In this document: piece after piece, positions 6,994 through 16,662 of the stretch
Position numbering within the stretch: position 1 is the first letter of the stretch
Layout: every line of letters starts with the position of its first letter
From: Veillonella rogosae JCM 15642
GTDB taxonomy: Bacteria > Bacillota > Negativicutes > Veillonellales > Veillonellaceae
Assembly (NCBI RefSeq): GCF_002959775.1
Contig: NZ_PPCX01000010.1
Coordinates: 248,001 to 312,000, forward strand
DNA: 64,000 nt
Direction of reading: 5' to 3'
Program-made: the position numbers and the translations under genes
The notes under the pieces: generated by a model
What the model was told of the DNA's origin: nothing
The model's database searches: none
Seen by the model: the letters and a program-made list of their open reading frames with translations, nothing else

Positions 6994-7127
6994 TAATAGG
7001 ATGGGACCTAATAAAACCACTAAATATATACTATTATATAATTAACTATCTTCAAGGGGAAACGGATGGGGAAATACTATTAATCATCGAAATAATACCT
7101 ATTTACAATTTCTTCTAACTAATCAGA

Positions 7128-7826
7128 TTAAGATTTAACTTCAACTAGAAAAGCAATTGCTTCTAACTCTTCTATCTTAGTATATTCACTCCTAGCTTTA
7201 AATATAGCATACTTTAAATCTGATTTATTGACGTTAGGATATTTTTTCTTTATAGTCTGAAAAATTAAATCCATTAAACCTTTTCGTGATTTGTCAGGAT
7301 TTATATTAAAATATTTAAAATCTGAAAATTCACGAATTTTAATAAAACCTGTATCTTTAATTAACGGGCCTATTATGTCTTCATGATTAAATTTAGGGAT
7401 GTCCCCCAATAAATTTTTTAGTGAACAATATCTACACGATACTACATCATACTTACTATTTTGTAAAATTTTTTTAGCAGTTATATAGCCTCTGTCAATA
7501 TCTTTCTTTTTATATTTATTGGGATCGATAACAGATCTTCTTACTTTAATTAAATTAAATTCAAGATTTTTACCAGTCTCTCCAACCTTAGGATCAAATA
7601 TTTCTTCATTGTAACAGGATTCTATTGTTTCGAGAAAGTTTTTAGTAGTTCGTTCTGCATTTTGTCTTTCTTCATAGAGTGCTTTGGCTTTGGCTTGCTC
7701 TTCTTTTACTTGCTTTCGACCTTCTGCTGTCCATGTTCTTGTATCGCTAGTAACACCTGTAGTTTTTCTAAATACCGTTACAAATATAGCAACGCATACC
7801 TGTATAATCAATGTATGTAATGACAT
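7128..7826 (-). CDS. Prophage-border protein with N-terminal membrane anchor
   Basis: This is a 232-residue protein. Residues 3-20 are a hydrophobic segment (LHTLIIQVCVAIFVTVF), followed by a charged helical region (about residues 30-65) and a soluble C-terminal domain with one C-x-x-C pair (SCRYCS). It lies beyond the lysis genes at the end of the late block, together with a 45-residue membrane peptide one base upstream. This is the usual place for lysogenic-conversion or superinfection-exclusion genes. I recognise no family. Confidence 0.6.
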   Translation of the reverse strand: MSLHTLIIQVCVAIFVTVFRKTTGVTSDTRTWTAEGRKQVKEEQAKAKALYEERQNAERTTKNFLETIESCYNEEIFDPKVGETGKNLEFNLIKVRRSVIDPNKYKKKDIDRGYITAKKILQNSKYDVVSCRYCSLKNLLGDIPKFNHEDIIGPLIKDTGFIKIREFSDFKYFNINPDKSRKGLMDLIFQTIKKKYPNVNKSDLKYAIFKARSEYTKIEELEAIAFLVEVKS

Positions 7827-7827
7827 A

Positions 7828-7965
7828 TTAATCTCTCCTTACTAAATAAACTATACTAATCACACTACTTAAAAATATGCACAAATGAGGAGCAAGAATA
7901 AAGAATGCTAAAAAACAAATCACAGCCAATGCGGCAGCTATTAAACCCAATAATACGTTCAACAT
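7828..7965 (-). CDS. 45-residue membrane protein
   Basis: The start ATG at 7965 follows a perfect AGGAGG seven bases upstream. The peptide MLNVLLGLIAAALAVICFLA plus FFILAPHLCIFLSSVISIVY is almost entirely hydrophobic and ends LVRRD, suggesting one or two membrane spans with a cytoplasmic basic end. The stop is two bases before the next gene's ATG, so the two are translationally coupled. Such peptides often assist exclusion or lysis functions; which applies here is not shown. Confidence 0.6.
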   Translation of the reverse strand: MLNVLLGLIAAALAVICFLAFFILAPHLCIFLSSVISIVYLVRRD

Positions 7966-8026
7966 AAAACCTCCTATAAACACAACTTCATATTAAATTC
8001 ATGGTAGCATAATGAAGGCAAAAAGA

Positions 8027-8054
8027 AAAGCCCCGGCTGTTGAGCCAGGGCTTA
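8027..8054 (-). terminator. Terminator after the lysis genes
   Basis: On the minus strand AGCCCTGGCT-CAAC-AGCCGGGGCT is followed by TTTTC. It separates the late block from the two border genes. Confidence 0.75.
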
Positions 8055-8064
8055 ATTTAATTAA

Positions 8065-8331
8065 CTACATTTCTCTAATTTTCTTTTGAATACTATTAAC
8101 GATACTGTTAATACTATTATTTAATATAGATATATATAGACGGTTACGAATCTTAACCCAGTAAGAAGAAGTCGTTTTAATTTCGTCTTCTAACGGCTTA
8201 ATAATACTAGTCATTTCTGCTTCGACTAAAGCTTTAATATCGTCGAATTTAAGACCTTTTAATACGTTAAGAGCATTTACTTTAGCCAGTTCGACCGCAT
8301 CGTTAACGATTTTTTTACTTAAATCATTCAT
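8065..8331 (-). CDS. Small helical protein downstream of the endolysin
   Basis: This is an 88-residue protein with amphipathic helices (DLSKKIVNDAVELAKVNALN; then SIIKPLEDEIKTTSSYWVKI) and no membrane segment or signal. It begins three bases after the endolysin stop, so it is the last cistron before the terminator. Position suggests a role in lysis or DNA release, but no family is recognised. Confidence 0.55.
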   Translation of the reverse strand: MNDLSKKIVNDAVELAKVNALNVLKGLKFDDIKALVEAEMTSIIKPLEDEIKTTSSYWVKIRNRLYISILNNSINSIVNSIQKKIREM

Positions 8332-8334
8332 TAT

Positions 8335-8985
8335 TTAAATCTCCTTCATAAACATAGCTAATGCTTCTTGTTTTTCATTATCCATACGATCGTATACGCC
8401 TTGACGTACATCGTAGCCTAATCGCGGACTAATCCATTCGTCACTTTTATTAGACTCGTAGATGCCGACGATTAAATCATAATCGAAACGTAATGCATCT
8501 ACCCAGGATAAGTTCCATTCTTCAGTATAACCAGGTACATATCTTAATGCTTCGTTAAATAAATCGACCACATTACCAGGTCCATATTGTACAGCTCTAG
8601 ACCAGATAACATCTTTTAAAGCATTAGAATGGTTATCGGCATGGAAACCTTCGTTAGCTAAATATCGACATGCTCGATCATAGTATTCGCTTTTAATAAA
8701 GTCGTGTTGCATTCTTAAAAAGCCTTCTGGATCAGCTGACGCTAAATACTTCCATTGATTAATAAAAGCATCGCTATTAATATCGTATTGATTTAAGCTA
8801 TTCGCATAATCAGTATAATAACCACCATATAAAATGCCCCATTCTAGGAATGCGTCGACACTGCCCACATTACTAGCTAATTGATAAGCTCCGTAACTAA
8901 TACCGCCTAAATCACCATATCCAGTGCTAACACATCCAGGTCTACCGTTAGACTCGTATGCCGCACTTAAATCGCCTAATGCCAT
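8335..8985 (-). CDS. Endolysin, VgrG3-C/chitosanase-like lysozyme fold
   Basis: This is a 216-residue protein. The N-terminus ALGDLSAAYESNGRPGCVST followed by GYGDLGGISYGAYQLAS is the signature of the VgrG3-like C-terminal peptidoglycan hydrolase family, related to the chitosanase/lysozyme superfamily. Glu11 in the A-Y-E-S motif is the likely catalytic acid and the GGISYGAYQ loop the substrate-binding element. The rest is helical. No signal peptide is seen, so export needs the holin. It overlaps the holin gene upstream by 10 bp, completing a holin-endolysin pair. Confidence 0.8.
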   Translation of the reverse strand: MALGDLSAAYESNGRPGCVSTGYGDLGGISYGAYQLASNVGSVDAFLEWGILYGGYYTDYANSLNQYDINSDAFINQWKYLASADPEGFLRMQHDFIKSEYYDRACRYLANEGFHADNHSNALKDVIWSRAVQYGPGNVVDLFNEALRYVPGYTEEWNLSWVDALRFDYDLIVGIYESNKSDEWISPRLGYDVRQGVYDRMDNEKQEALAMFMKEI

Positions 8986-9158
8986 TTGTCTTCTCCTTTA
9001 CGAATAATTGCGGCTCCACCGATGAAGCCGACTAAACCAGAAGCTATATTTGTCGATAATTCTGTTCGATCCCATAGTATCGACATAATTAATGCGACTA
9101 CGAGACCGCCGACAGCTATTAACTGAACTATCGCTTGTAATTTGTCGTTATTGAACAT
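8976..9158 (-). CDS. Holin-like small membrane protein
   Basis: The start at 9158 (MFNNDKLQ) follows GAGG six bases upstream; a longer frame to 9239 has no ribosome site and reads through a terminator hairpin. The 60 residues contain two hydrophobic segments (IVQLIAVGGLVVALIMSILW; NIASGLVGFIGGAAII) and a charged C-terminus (RKGEDKWH). This is the two-span layout of class II holins. Overlap with the endolysin gene supports the role. Confidence 0.7.
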   Translation of the reverse strand: MFNNDKLQAIVQLIAVGGLVVALIMSILWDRTELSTNIASGLVGFIGGAAIIRKGEDKWH

Positions 9159-9173
9159 AAAACCTCGTATTAT

Positions 9174-9201
9174 AAAAGGAGCCCCGTTAAAGGCTCCTTT
9201 A
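9174..9201. terminator. Hairpin between the coiled-coil gene and the holin
   Basis: AAAGGAGCC and GGCTCCTTT pair with a short loop. On the minus strand a short A-rich and T-rich flank could give partial termination before the lysis genes. Confidence 0.6.
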
Positions 9202-9207
9202 TTTAAA

Positions 9208-9519
9208 TTATTTATTAATTTTGTCTCGTAAGGCTTCAAGCTTGTCGGATAAGTTATCGATACGTGTATGACTCAATTTAGTAGATTCCTCTACTATCGA
9301 GATACGACGATCGAGTGCTCGGCGATCTTCCCTCGAAGCCTCTATCTGTTTTTGCAATTCTTTATATTGTTCATTGATGTTCTCGAGGATCGCTAACGTC
9401 TTCTTCTCGAAGGCCTTGCGATCGGCTTGATTATCTTCGATACTATGGATCGCTTTAATAAAACCACCGATTAACGTTACAATGCCAATAATCGACATAA
9501 TAATTTCTACTGTTGTCAT
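9208..9519 (-). CDS. XhlA-like membrane-anchored coiled-coil protein
   Basis: This is a 103-residue protein. Residues 5-24 form a hydrophobic segment (EIIMSIIGIVTLIGGFIKAI) and residues 30-103 are a continuous charged coiled coil (NINEQYKELQKQIEASREDR and onward). The layout, with the membrane span reversed in order, resembles the hemolysin XhlA-type lysis accessory proteins of PBSX-like phages. It sits directly upstream of the holin. It probably helps holin function or membrane attachment, but this is by analogy. Confidence 0.55.
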   Translation of the reverse strand: MTTVEIIMSIIGIVTLIGGFIKAIHSIEDNQADRKAFEKKTLAILENINEQYKELQKQIEASREDRRALDRRISIVEESTKLSHTRIDNLSDKLEALRDKINK

Positions 9520-9552
9520 AGGCTCTCCTTATTGTTCGTTAAACTCATAATA

Positions 9553-10671
9553 TTATGCCTCCGGAGTACCGTTAGCTGCTAATACTTGTTTTCTAAAGGC
9601 TTTAATATCAGAGGCTTGTTGTAACTGTTGTTGTGCTTGTTGAGAGAAGGTTAAATATAATTCAAATGGTTTATTATCGATCTTATTAACGTCTATCCTA
9701 GAACCATCTCTTTCAGTGATTTTGTAGATACATACTTCGATATTTTTATGCTGCTGACCATTATTATCGATAACATAGTTTACACTAATAAATACGATAA
9801 ATAACATATAATTTTTAAATAAGTGAACGTAATTACCTGGAGATAAATTTCCATAATACCGTTCTTTATCGTCATAAAATGGAGCATAAATTTCATTATT
9901 TGCATAATATACTGGAGCTAAAGAAATAGTATCGACTGTCTTATCGGAGTAGGAAATAAAGCCGATTTTAGACATTTCTCTTAAATTCATCGCTTGAAGC
10001 ATGATAGATGAGTCTATTAATAAGATTGGAGTTTCTCCAAATGTTCCTACTTTTAACGTAGTCGATTTATTTGTCGGAGCTAAAAAATCGCTTAGATTCT
10101 TTGGAATTCTTTCAGAAAAACCGTCAGATTTTAGATAAAGAGTATTATAATCGGCTAGTGGCTGATTTCTGTAGCCTTTTAGCCAGTTGTAAGCATTAAC
10201 GTCGTTAAAGACTATTTCCTTGCCGTTGCGAAGTCTTAGTTTAAGATTGTCGTTATGACCGTTAAATACGACATTAGAGCTATCTTTTGTCGTAAAGCTA
10301 CGATAAGCTGTTTCTCGAGGAAAGTAAGTTCCGTTAGTGATGCCAATGTCGTTATTATAACCATAATTAAAATGACCACGAATATCATTATCTTTAGTAA
10401 CGCCGCCACCGATCTCGACCATCTGATATTTATTAGCTCTAATCGCATTTTTATCGCTAGTTCTGACATATAAAGCTTCGTTGCCATTTTCATAACGGAA
10501 TTTATTAACGATATACCAGTCTGGTTCCTTAGTCGTAATTTTATTAATTTCGTCGGCAAATTTGCTTAATTTACCTTCGGACGTTACACCTTTAGCTGTA
10601 ATAGCTTCTTTAATAGCTTTTTTCTTAATTTGAATACTATTTACTTCATTAATAATATTTTGTACTGTCAT
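9553..10671 (-). CDS. Tail-tip or fibre protein with shared N-terminal adaptor
   Basis: This is a 372-residue protein. Residues 18-45 (IKEAITAKGVTSEGKLSKFA, then DEINKI) form the short adaptor also present in the protein at 12920-13585 (IIEKGVQ-HRKLYDFADEI), typical of proteins attached to phage tails. The remainder is beta-rich with no recognised family, and the C-terminal 40 residues are Gln-rich and helical. It is the last virion gene before lysis and lies downstream of a collagen-like fibre. A receptor-binding or decoration role is inferred. Confidence 0.55.
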   Translation of the reverse strand: MTVQNIINEVNSIQIKKKAIKEAITAKGVTSEGKLSKFADEINKITTKEPDWYIVNKFRYENGNEALYVRTSDKNAIRANKYQMVEIGGGVTKDNDIRGHFNYGYNNDIGITNGTYFPRETAYRSFTTKDSSNVVFNGHNDNLKLRLRNGKEIVFNDVNAYNWLKGYRNQPLADYNTLYLKSDGFSERIPKNLSDFLAPTNKSTTLKVGTFGETPILLIDSSIMLQAMNLREMSKIGFISYSDKTVDTISLAPVYYANNEIYAPFYDDKERYYGNLSPGNYVHLFKNYMLFIVFISVNYVIDNNGQQHKNIEVCIYKITERDGSRIDVNKIDNKPFELYLTFSQQAQQQLQQASDIKAFRKQVLAANGTPEA

Positions 10672-10683
10672 ATAGTATTCTCC

Positions 10684-12537
10684 TTAATCATTAACATTTT
10701 TAAATGCAGTTAATAAAGAATTTATGTCGTTATTATATTGATTCTTTAATACATAATCGTTGAGACTAGTTTTAGCAGCATAACTGTTTAAGTCTGTTTT
10801 TTTAGCATACGTATTAGAAGCATCCGTTTTAGATAAATAATCATTTAAAGTAGTCTTAGTAGCATAAGCGTTAGCCGCATCGTTTTTACTTAGATACGTA
10901 GTATTCGCGTTAGCCGTTGTTAAATAGCTATTAAGATTTGTTTTAGTGGCATAATCGTTAAGACTAGCTTTAGTCGCATATATATTAGATGCATCGGTTT
11001 TAGATAAATATGTACTATTAGCTGCCGCTATCGTTACATAGCTATTTAAACTAGCCGTCGTAGCATATGTACTATTAGCATCTGTTTTACTTAAATATGT
11101 ATTATTCGCACTAACTGTTGTTACATAATTATTTAAATCGGTTTTCTTAGCGAAAGGAGTTAAGTCGATATTTTCAGCAGTACCAGGAGGACCTTGAATA
11201 CCTTGTGGACCTTGAGGACCAGGGTCGCCTTTATCGCCCTTCGGGCCTTGAGGACCGCGTAATGCTTCGAGCTGTTGTTGTGTAAAATCAGAATACTTAA
11301 AGGCATCGCCCTTCGGACCTCGTGGACCAGTCGGACCAATCGGACCAGCTTCACCACGAGGACCGGTAGGACCGGTTAAACCAGTATCGCCCTTCTCGCC
11401 TCTAAGACCTTGAATACCTTGAGGGCCTTGTAAACCTTGAGGTCCTCTTAATGCTTCGAGTTGCTGCTGCGTAAAATCAGAATATTTAAAAGCATCACCT
11501 TTTGGACCTTGTGGACCGATATCGCCACGAATACCTTGTTCTCCACGAGGACCAGTTAGGCCAATATCACCTTTTGGTCCTTTTAAGCCTTGCAGTTGAG
11601 TCGGAGTAAAATCTTCATATTTAAAAGGATCGCCTTTAGGGCCTTGAGGACCGACTTCACCACGATCACCTTTCGGGCCCTTAAGTAAAGTTAATTGTTC
11701 AGCTGTAAAGTCGGTATATTTGAAAGCATCGCCCTTATCGCCTTTAGGGCCGGCTTCGCCACGAATACCTTGCGCACCACTTAAGTCAATAAAGAATGTA
11801 AGGCCGGTCGCTTCTTTTAAATAAACTTTAGCGTTATCTTCATCGTCAGTAGTCGAACTAATCATAACTAATTTATTTAACGGAATATTATTTAAATCGT
11901 TATTCATAGCAGTTAAAGAAGGATACGTTTTAAAGATATCGAAACCTTCACCACGATCACCCTTGTCGCCTTTTATACCAGCTGGACCAGTAGGACCGAC
12001 TTCACCACGAGGACCTTGAGGACCGACTTCGCCAGGATCACCTTTAGGACCTTGAGGACCGCGTAAAGCGTTAATCTGTTCCGGAGTGAAATCGGCGTAT
12101 GTGAAAAGTAAACCCATTTGACCAGGATCACCTTTATCGCCTTTAGGTCCAATCGGACCAGTTAAACCCGGGATACCTTGTGGACCAATCGGACCACGTT
12201 CACCTTGTACACCACGTTGTCCTTCTGGACCTTGAATACCACGAGGACCTTGAGGACCTGGCTCGCCTTTTGGACCGATCGGGCCTTGAGGACCGGGATA
12301 ACCGGTCTCTCCTCGAGGTCCTTTAATCTTAGCTAATTCTTCTGGTGATAAGTCAGATAATTTAAACGCATCACCTTTATCCCCCTTAGCACCTTTAAGC
12401 GATGCTAACCATTCATCGACGGTACCAGTGAAGCCTTCTTGTTTAGCGATTTCATAAGCCGATAAACCACGAATCTCTTTAAGGGCCTCTTTAGATAAAA
12501 CAATATTTCTATCATGGCCACGTTTTAATTTAATCAT
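10684..12537 (-). CDS. Collagen-like tail fibre with trimeric repeat stalk
   Basis: This is a 617-residue protein. Residues about 48-460 are Gly-X-Y collagen repeats interrupted six times by a module of the type [20 protein letters not shown] non-collagen insert near residues 195-250 contains [20 protein letters not shown]. The C-terminal 150 residues repeat a 10-16-residue unit ([20 protein letters not shown] and relatives), a trimeric beta-stalk pattern seen in fibres. The triple helix and stalk imply a long trimer, likely for adhesion to host cell surface or matrix. It overlaps its upstream neighbour by four bases. Confidence 0.8.
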   Translation of the reverse strand: MIKLKRGHDRNIVLSKEALKEIRGLSAYEIAKQEGFTGTVDEWLASLKGAKGDKGDAFKLSDLSPEELAKIKGPRGETGYPGPQGPIGPKGEPGPQGPRGIQGPEGQRGVQGERGPIGPQGIPGLTGPIGPKGDKGDPGQMGLLFTYADFTPEQINALRGPQGPKGDPGEVGPQGPRGEVGPTGPAGIKGDKGDRGEGFDIFKTYPSLTAMNNDLNNIPLNKLVMISSTTDDEDNAKVYLKEATGLTFFIDLSGAQGIRGEAGPKGDKGDAFKYTDFTAEQLTLLKGPKGDRGEVGPQGPKGDPFKYEDFTPTQLQGLKGPKGDIGLTGPRGEQGIRGDIGPQGPKGDAFKYSDFTQQQLEALRGPQGLQGPQGIQGLRGEKGDTGLTGPTGPRGEAGPIGPTGPRGPKGDAFKYSDFTQQQLEALRGPQGPKGDKGDPGPQGPQGIQGPPGTAENIDLTPFAKKTDLNNYVTTVSANNTYLSKTDANSTYATTASLNSYVTIAAANSTYLSKTDASNIYATKASLNDYATKTNLNSYLTTANANTTYLSKNDAANAYATKTTLNDYLSKTDASNTYAKKTDLNSYAAKTSLNDYVLKNQYNNDINSLLTAFKNVND

Positions 12538-12908
12538 TGACTACACCCCGCCTTTAATAGCACTTCACCATAACATACTACTTCGTCTTTATCTTCGTGA
12601 TCTAAACGAATATCGTAGTAGAATGTTTCCTCTTTGATATTGTCGTAGGAGAAAACGATAGTCGATGTACATTCACTGTTAAATAATAAGTCGACACAGT
12701 TAGTATCATTATTAAATTTTGGAGTTAACGTAAGTACGACGCCACCTTGAGGGTTATTGCGACGTACCTTACACGTTAATACTCCTTCTTGATAGCGGAT
12801 AATCTCCTTAGTACTATCATCTTCGACTTGAATATTAAAGACATGATCGTGTCCTTGATACACGTCGAGATGTAGATAAGGGATGCCGCCGAATCTAATT
12901 TGATTCAT
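12534..12908 (-). CDS. Fibre-associated beta-rich protein
   Basis: This 124-residue all-beta protein ([20 protein letters not shown]; later [20 protein letters not shown]) sits directly before a collagen-like fibre gene and overlaps it (ATGA). The gene at 15253-15573 has the same position relative to the other collagen-like fibre and a similar size and strand pattern, ending in G-x-V-x-F/L. Both are plausible baseplate-to-fibre adaptors like the immunoglobulin-like BppU N-terminal domains of other phages. That comparison is by position and pattern only. Confidence 0.5.
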   Translation of the reverse strand: MNQIRFGGIPYLHLDVYQGHDHVFNIQVEDDSTKEIIRYQEGVLTCKVRRNNPQGGVVLTLTPKFNNDTNCVDLLFNSECTSTIVFSYDNIKEETFYYDIRLDHEDKDEVVCYGEVLLKAGCSQ

Positions 12909-12919
12909 TATTTAACTCC

Positions 12920-13585
12920 TTACTCAAAACTATACGTTACTTTATTATATTTCTTACCACTATACGTATAGATTTCGAACGTGTTATTAGCGACGGCTAA
13001 CTTATTTCTATAATCTGACATAGTGATATTAGAATCATCATTAACGATTAACTTCTTAAACTTAGGGCAATTTTTTAAACTAAAACTAGTATCGATGCCA
13101 GGTTTATATTTGAAACCGCCTAGATTTAATTCTTCTAGTTCACTACAGTTTTCGAATGTCATTAGCCCTATTTTAGTCGTAATAGGCGACGTTAATTTTT
13201 TTAAGTTGGAGCCATTAAAAGCATAATTGCCTATCGTATTTACACGGAAATAAGTATGAAGCGGCTTAATAGTCTTATCATTTTTATATTTATTAATAGG
13301 TATAGAGGTTTCTGTAAAATTGATTTGTACGTTATTAGTTGTAAAATCGATAATACCTTTCGTAATTTCTTCGTCGGTAAGGCCTACGCCCATCCCATTA
13401 CTAATAGCTAATAACATAGCATCGCTATAAGGATGCCCTTTAATTTTCTTAATCTCGTCGGCAAAATCATATAGTTTACGATGAGACTGAACGCCTTTTT
13501 CTATAATAGCGTCGCCTATTCTTGTAATATGAGTCTCGAATTTCCTAAGTTCGGCTAATACTGATTCGACATGTTGTTCCGGCAT
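12920..13585 (-). CDS. BspA-type leucine-rich repeat tail protein
   Basis: This is a 221-residue protein. Residues 20-50 carry the same tail-attachment adaptor as the protein at 9553-10671. From about residue 110 follow LRR_5/BspA-like repeats (NTIGNYAFNGSNLKKLTSPI; then KIGLMTFENCSELEELNLGG; then SLKNCPKFKKLIVNDD). BspA-type repeats occur on oral bacterial adhesins and bind host matrix or other bacteria. Here they are on a phage tail between two collagen-like fibres, so they probably contact the cell surface. Confidence 0.7.
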   Translation of the reverse strand: MPEQHVESVLAELRKFETHITRIGDAIIEKGVQSHRKLYDFADEIKKIKGHPYSDAMLLAISNGMGVGLTDEEITKGIIDFTTNNVQINFTETSIPINKYKNDKTIKPLHTYFRVNTIGNYAFNGSNLKKLTSPITTKIGLMTFENCSELEELNLGGFKYKPGIDTSFSLKNCPKFKKLIVNDDSNITMSDYRNKLAVANNTFEIYTYSGKKYNKVTYSFE

Positions 13586-13587
13586 AA

Positions 13588-15243
13588 CTAAATACCTCCA
13601 TTAATTTTCTTTAATTCGTCGATAATTAACTGGAAGTCGGTCTTAATAACGAATTTTGATATATCGGGGGCGGGGCCAGCTGGGCCTGGAGGACCTTCTG
13701 GGCCGCGTTCTCCAGCCGGGCCTTTTAATGCATTCAGTTGTTCCGGCGTAAACATATCGTAAGTAAATGGTTTACCATCGTCGCCTTTAGGACCTGGAGG
13801 ACCGTCCTCACCCTTAGGTCCCGGAAGACCATCTGCACCACGAGGACCGGCTGGACCGATATCACCTTTAGAACCACGAGGACCTTCTGGACCAATAGGG
13901 CCTTGTTCGCCAGGATCGCCTTTAGGACCGGCCGGGCCTTTAAGACCTTCGAGTTGTGCTTCTGTAAACATATCGTAAGTAAATGGCTTACCGTCTTTAC
14001 CTTGAGGACCTTGAGGACCGTCGTCTCCCTTTGGCCCTGGAGGACCGGCTTCACCACGAGGACCATCTGGACCAGGAGGACCTTCTGGACCACGTTCACC
14101 TGGAGGGCCTGTTAATTTAGATAATTGATCTTCAGTGAAATCATCGTAGGTAAACGGATCGCCTTTAGGACCGGGATCACCTTTAGGACCTTTCGGGCCG
14201 TTAGGCCCCTGTAACGCTTTAAGCTGTTCTTGTGTAAAATCGTCGTAAGTAAAAGCACGACCGACTGGACCGGGCGGACCATCGTCGCCCTTAGGGCCTT
14301 TGAGTGCTTCGAGCTGTTCTTCAGTGAAATCGTTATATGTAAATGGATCGCCTATCGGACCAGGATCGCCTTTCGGACCTATCGGGCCTTGAGGACCACG
14401 TAATAAGTTTAGTTGATCTGGAGTAAAATCTTCGTATTTAAAATCCTTACCGCGAGGACCTTGCGGGCCTCTATCACCTTGAGGTCCCTTTAATAGCTCT
14501 AACTGTTCTCTCGTAAAATCGTTATATGTAAACGGTTCCCCTTGCGGACCTTCTGGACCGGTTAAACCACGAGGACCAGCCGGACCTTGCGGCCCGACTT
14601 CGCCAGGATCGCCCTTATCACCTTTACGACCATCTTCACCACGTTCACCTTTAGGACCAGTAAGACGTGCTAACTGTTCTTCGGTAAAATCGTTATACGT
14701 AAAAGCATCGCCTCGAGGACCTTGAGGACCAGTATCACCCTTCGGACCTTTAGGACCTTTAAGTAAAGCTAATTGTTCGGTCGTAAATTTATCGTAAGTA
14801 AACGGCTCCCCTTGCGGACCTTGAGGACCACGTTCACCTTGCGATCCTTTAGGACCGGCTTCACCACGTTCACCACGGAAACCTTGTTCGCCACGTTCGC
14901 CAGGTTCACCTTTGTCGCCTTTAGGACCTTTAAGTCGTTCGAGTTGTTCCGGAGTGAAATCGTCGTAGGTAAACGCATCGCCTTGAGGACCTTGTTCGCC
15001 TGGATCACCTTTAAGACCAGGTAAGCCTTGTTCACCACGTTCGCCTTTTTCACCGGGAGTACCAGGATCGCCAGGATCACCTTTAGGGCCTGGAGGTCCA
15101 GCCGGTCCAGGAAGACCGTCTTTACCATCGATACCGTCCTTACCGGGATCGCCTTTCGGACCTTTCTTCATGCCGTACAATAAGACTTCGGTAGGCTTCG
15201 GACATTTTATCTCGATCGGGATAATTTCTATATTTTTACCCAT
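13588..15243 (-). CDS. Collagen-like tail fibre with ten FTxEQL modules
   Basis: This is a 551-residue protein. After a 25-residue head ([20 protein letters not shown]) the whole chain is Gly-X-Y collagen broken by ten copies of a 20-residue module such as [19 protein letters not shown]. The spacing between modules varies from about 20 to 70 residues. It ends with a short helical tail ([20 protein letters not shown]). The strand is visibly richer in G and C than neighbours because of Gly and Pro codons. It is probably a long flexible trimeric fibre; repeat number is likely to vary by recombination. Confidence 0.8.
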   Translation of the reverse strand: MGKNIEIIPIEIKCPKPTEVLLYGMKKGPKGDPGKDGIDGKDGLPGPAGPPGPKGDPGDPGTPGEKGERGEQGLPGLKGDPGEQGPQGDAFTYDDFTPEQLERLKGPKGDKGEPGERGEQGFRGERGEAGPKGSQGERGPQGPQGEPFTYDKFTTEQLALLKGPKGPKGDTGPQGPRGDAFTYNDFTEEQLARLTGPKGERGEDGRKGDKGDPGEVGPQGPAGPRGLTGPEGPQGEPFTYNDFTREQLELLKGPQGDRGPQGPRGKDFKYEDFTPDQLNLLRGPQGPIGPKGDPGPIGDPFTYNDFTEEQLEALKGPKGDDGPPGPVGRAFTYDDFTQEQLKALQGPNGPKGPKGDPGPKGDPFTYDDFTEDQLSKLTGPPGERGPEGPPGPDGPRGEAGPPGPKGDDGPQGPQGKDGKPFTYDMFTEAQLEGLKGPAGPKGDPGEQGPIGPEGPRGSKGDIGPAGPRGADGLPGPKGEDGPPGPKGDDGKPFTYDMFTPEQLNALKGPAGERGPEGPPGPAGPAPDISKFVIKTDFQLIIDELKKINGGI

Positions 15244-15252
15244 ATTAATCTC

Positions 15253-15573
15253 CTAGTGCATACTAACGTCGGGAACGAAAGTAACGGAACCCATAATGAT
15301 CTTATGGGTAAACGTTGCCCCGACGATAAAAATATCGTAGCGACCTTGTCGTATAGTGCGAGGCATCGTTAAGCTAAGTGCAGAAGGTACCGATACGAAG
15401 ATACAATTTTCTTGGATCGTACATTCTGCTTCGAAAAGAAGGTTATCGTTCTTATCACGGAACTTACATACGACAGTCGCATCTTTAAGATCGAAACCGC
15501 CCTTAATTTCGTAACCTCGAGCCCAGTCGGAGCCTAGATACAATGTTTCGTCTTTACGTTTAACTTGTTCCAT
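15253..15573 (-). CDS. Fibre-associated beta-rich protein
   Basis: This 106-residue beta-rich protein has DETLYLGSDWARGYEIKGGF and ATFTHKIIMGSVTFVPDVS. It precedes the larger collagen-like fibre by nine bases and mirrors the gene at 12534-12908, which precedes the other fibre. A connector between baseplate and collagen fibre is the simplest reading; no family is recognised. Confidence 0.5.
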   Translation of the reverse strand: MEQVKRKDETLYLGSDWARGYEIKGGFDLKDATVVCKFRDKNDNLLFEAECTIQENCIFVSVPSALSLTMPRTIRQGRYDIFIVGATFTHKIIMGSVTFVPDVSMH

Positions 15574-15585
15574 TATCTAAACTCC

Positions 15586-16662
15586 TTATTGGAAACGACG
15601 TCGACAAATACATACATAGTTAGCAGTACCGGGCTTGAATAGTAAACCTCGGTAGTAGTCTACATTCCCAGAGCCAGTATGGTATTGTGTACCGACTTTA
15701 ACCTTACGGCCTTCACGTTTACAGATTACACTTACGCCAAAAGCACCGCTTTCTATATGTATTGTGCTATTCCTATCATTGAGATCAAGGGTAGACTCAG
15801 CTACCGTTAATATCCAGTGGCATTCGTCTTCACGGAAGCCTTCTGGAATTGGTAGTAATTGGTTGTGAGCAATAGTACCGGAAGTAATTACCATATCGTC
15901 GTCGAATAAGAATGGTTTAAACGTATTAGTCTTATCCTTACCGTACCAGCCTGGACGATTATAGCAGCATAAATTAGCTTCTGCTGTTTGTTTAGCATTA
16001 CCGATATCGAGATTTTCGCCGCTTGTACCGCCTACATCGATAGTATGCATTTTATTAGGGCCACCATCTAACTTAATAGATGATTGGTTACGCTTAAATG
16101 TAATATCGCCTTTCATCGTACCGCCGGCTAACGGTAAATATTTAGCTGTTTCGGTATTTACATACTCTTCAGTCGCTAATACTTTACCGCCACTAGCCGA
16201 ATTGTACCATTTAGGCTTGTTTTGGCTGTGTAGCAATAGCTGAGAAGTAGCATTTTTATTAGCGGAATCTTCCGTTACTCCGATATCAAAATTGCCATTA
16301 GAAGCAATCCTAATTTTTGTATCATAAATACCAGTTCCATTGTTAAAGCCGATACTTGAATTATTAAGTGTTAAATTGCCTTGCATTGTATCGCCACTAC
16401 GCTTAACGAAGTCGTTTTTTAACTTGAGATTAAGTTCTTCGCTAAGTTTAGCCGGCGTTACACATTTATCGCGTAACTTCGGAGTCGTAACGGAGCCGTC
16501 TGGATGGTCGATCGGACTAAGCTCTCTGTGTTTTTTAAGAGCATCGCTAGTATCGCCGATAGCTTTATCGATTTTATCCCAGTTATCGTTTCTGAGGTTT
16601 ACGTCGTATTTTTCTGTTTCGGCCGGTTTAAGTAAGTTTATTTTATTTGTATATGTAGCCAT
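15586..16662 (-). CDS. Tail fibre protein
   Basis: This is a 358-residue protein. The N-terminus TYTNKINLLKPAETEKYDVN, then DNWDKIDKAIG, is the common baseplate-attachment motif of Firmicutes phage fibres. Repeats of the type GDTMQGNLTL and GGTMKGDITFK (about residues 95 and 180) are phage tail-fibre repeats. A beta-rich receptor-type C-terminus ends in CICRRRFQ. It overlaps the upstream DUF2313-like gene by one base, as in PBSX-like phages where the fibre follows XkdT and YmfQ-like proteins. Confidence 0.75.
   Translation of the reverse strand: MATYTNKINLLKPAETEKYDVNLRNDNWDKIDKAIGDTSDALKKHRELSPIDHPDGSVTTPKLRDKCVTPAKLSEELNLKLKNDFVKRSGDTMQGNLTLNNSSIGFNNGTGIYDTKIRIASNGNFDIGVTEDSANKNATSQLLLHSQNKPKWYNSASGGKVLATEEYVNTETAKYLPLAGGTMKGDITFKRNQSSIKLDGGPNKMHTIDVGGTSGENLDIGNAKQTAEANLCCYNRPGWYGKDKTNTFKPFLFDDDMVITSGTIAHNQLLPIPEGFREDECHWILTVAESTLDLNDRNSTIHIESGAFGVSVICKREGRKVKVGTQYHTGSGNVDYYRGLLFKPGTANYVCICRRRFQ

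Noticed and set aside
13734..15128. Long alternative frames within the collagen-like gene
   Set aside because: They are shadows created by the Gly-X-Y codon pattern on both strands.
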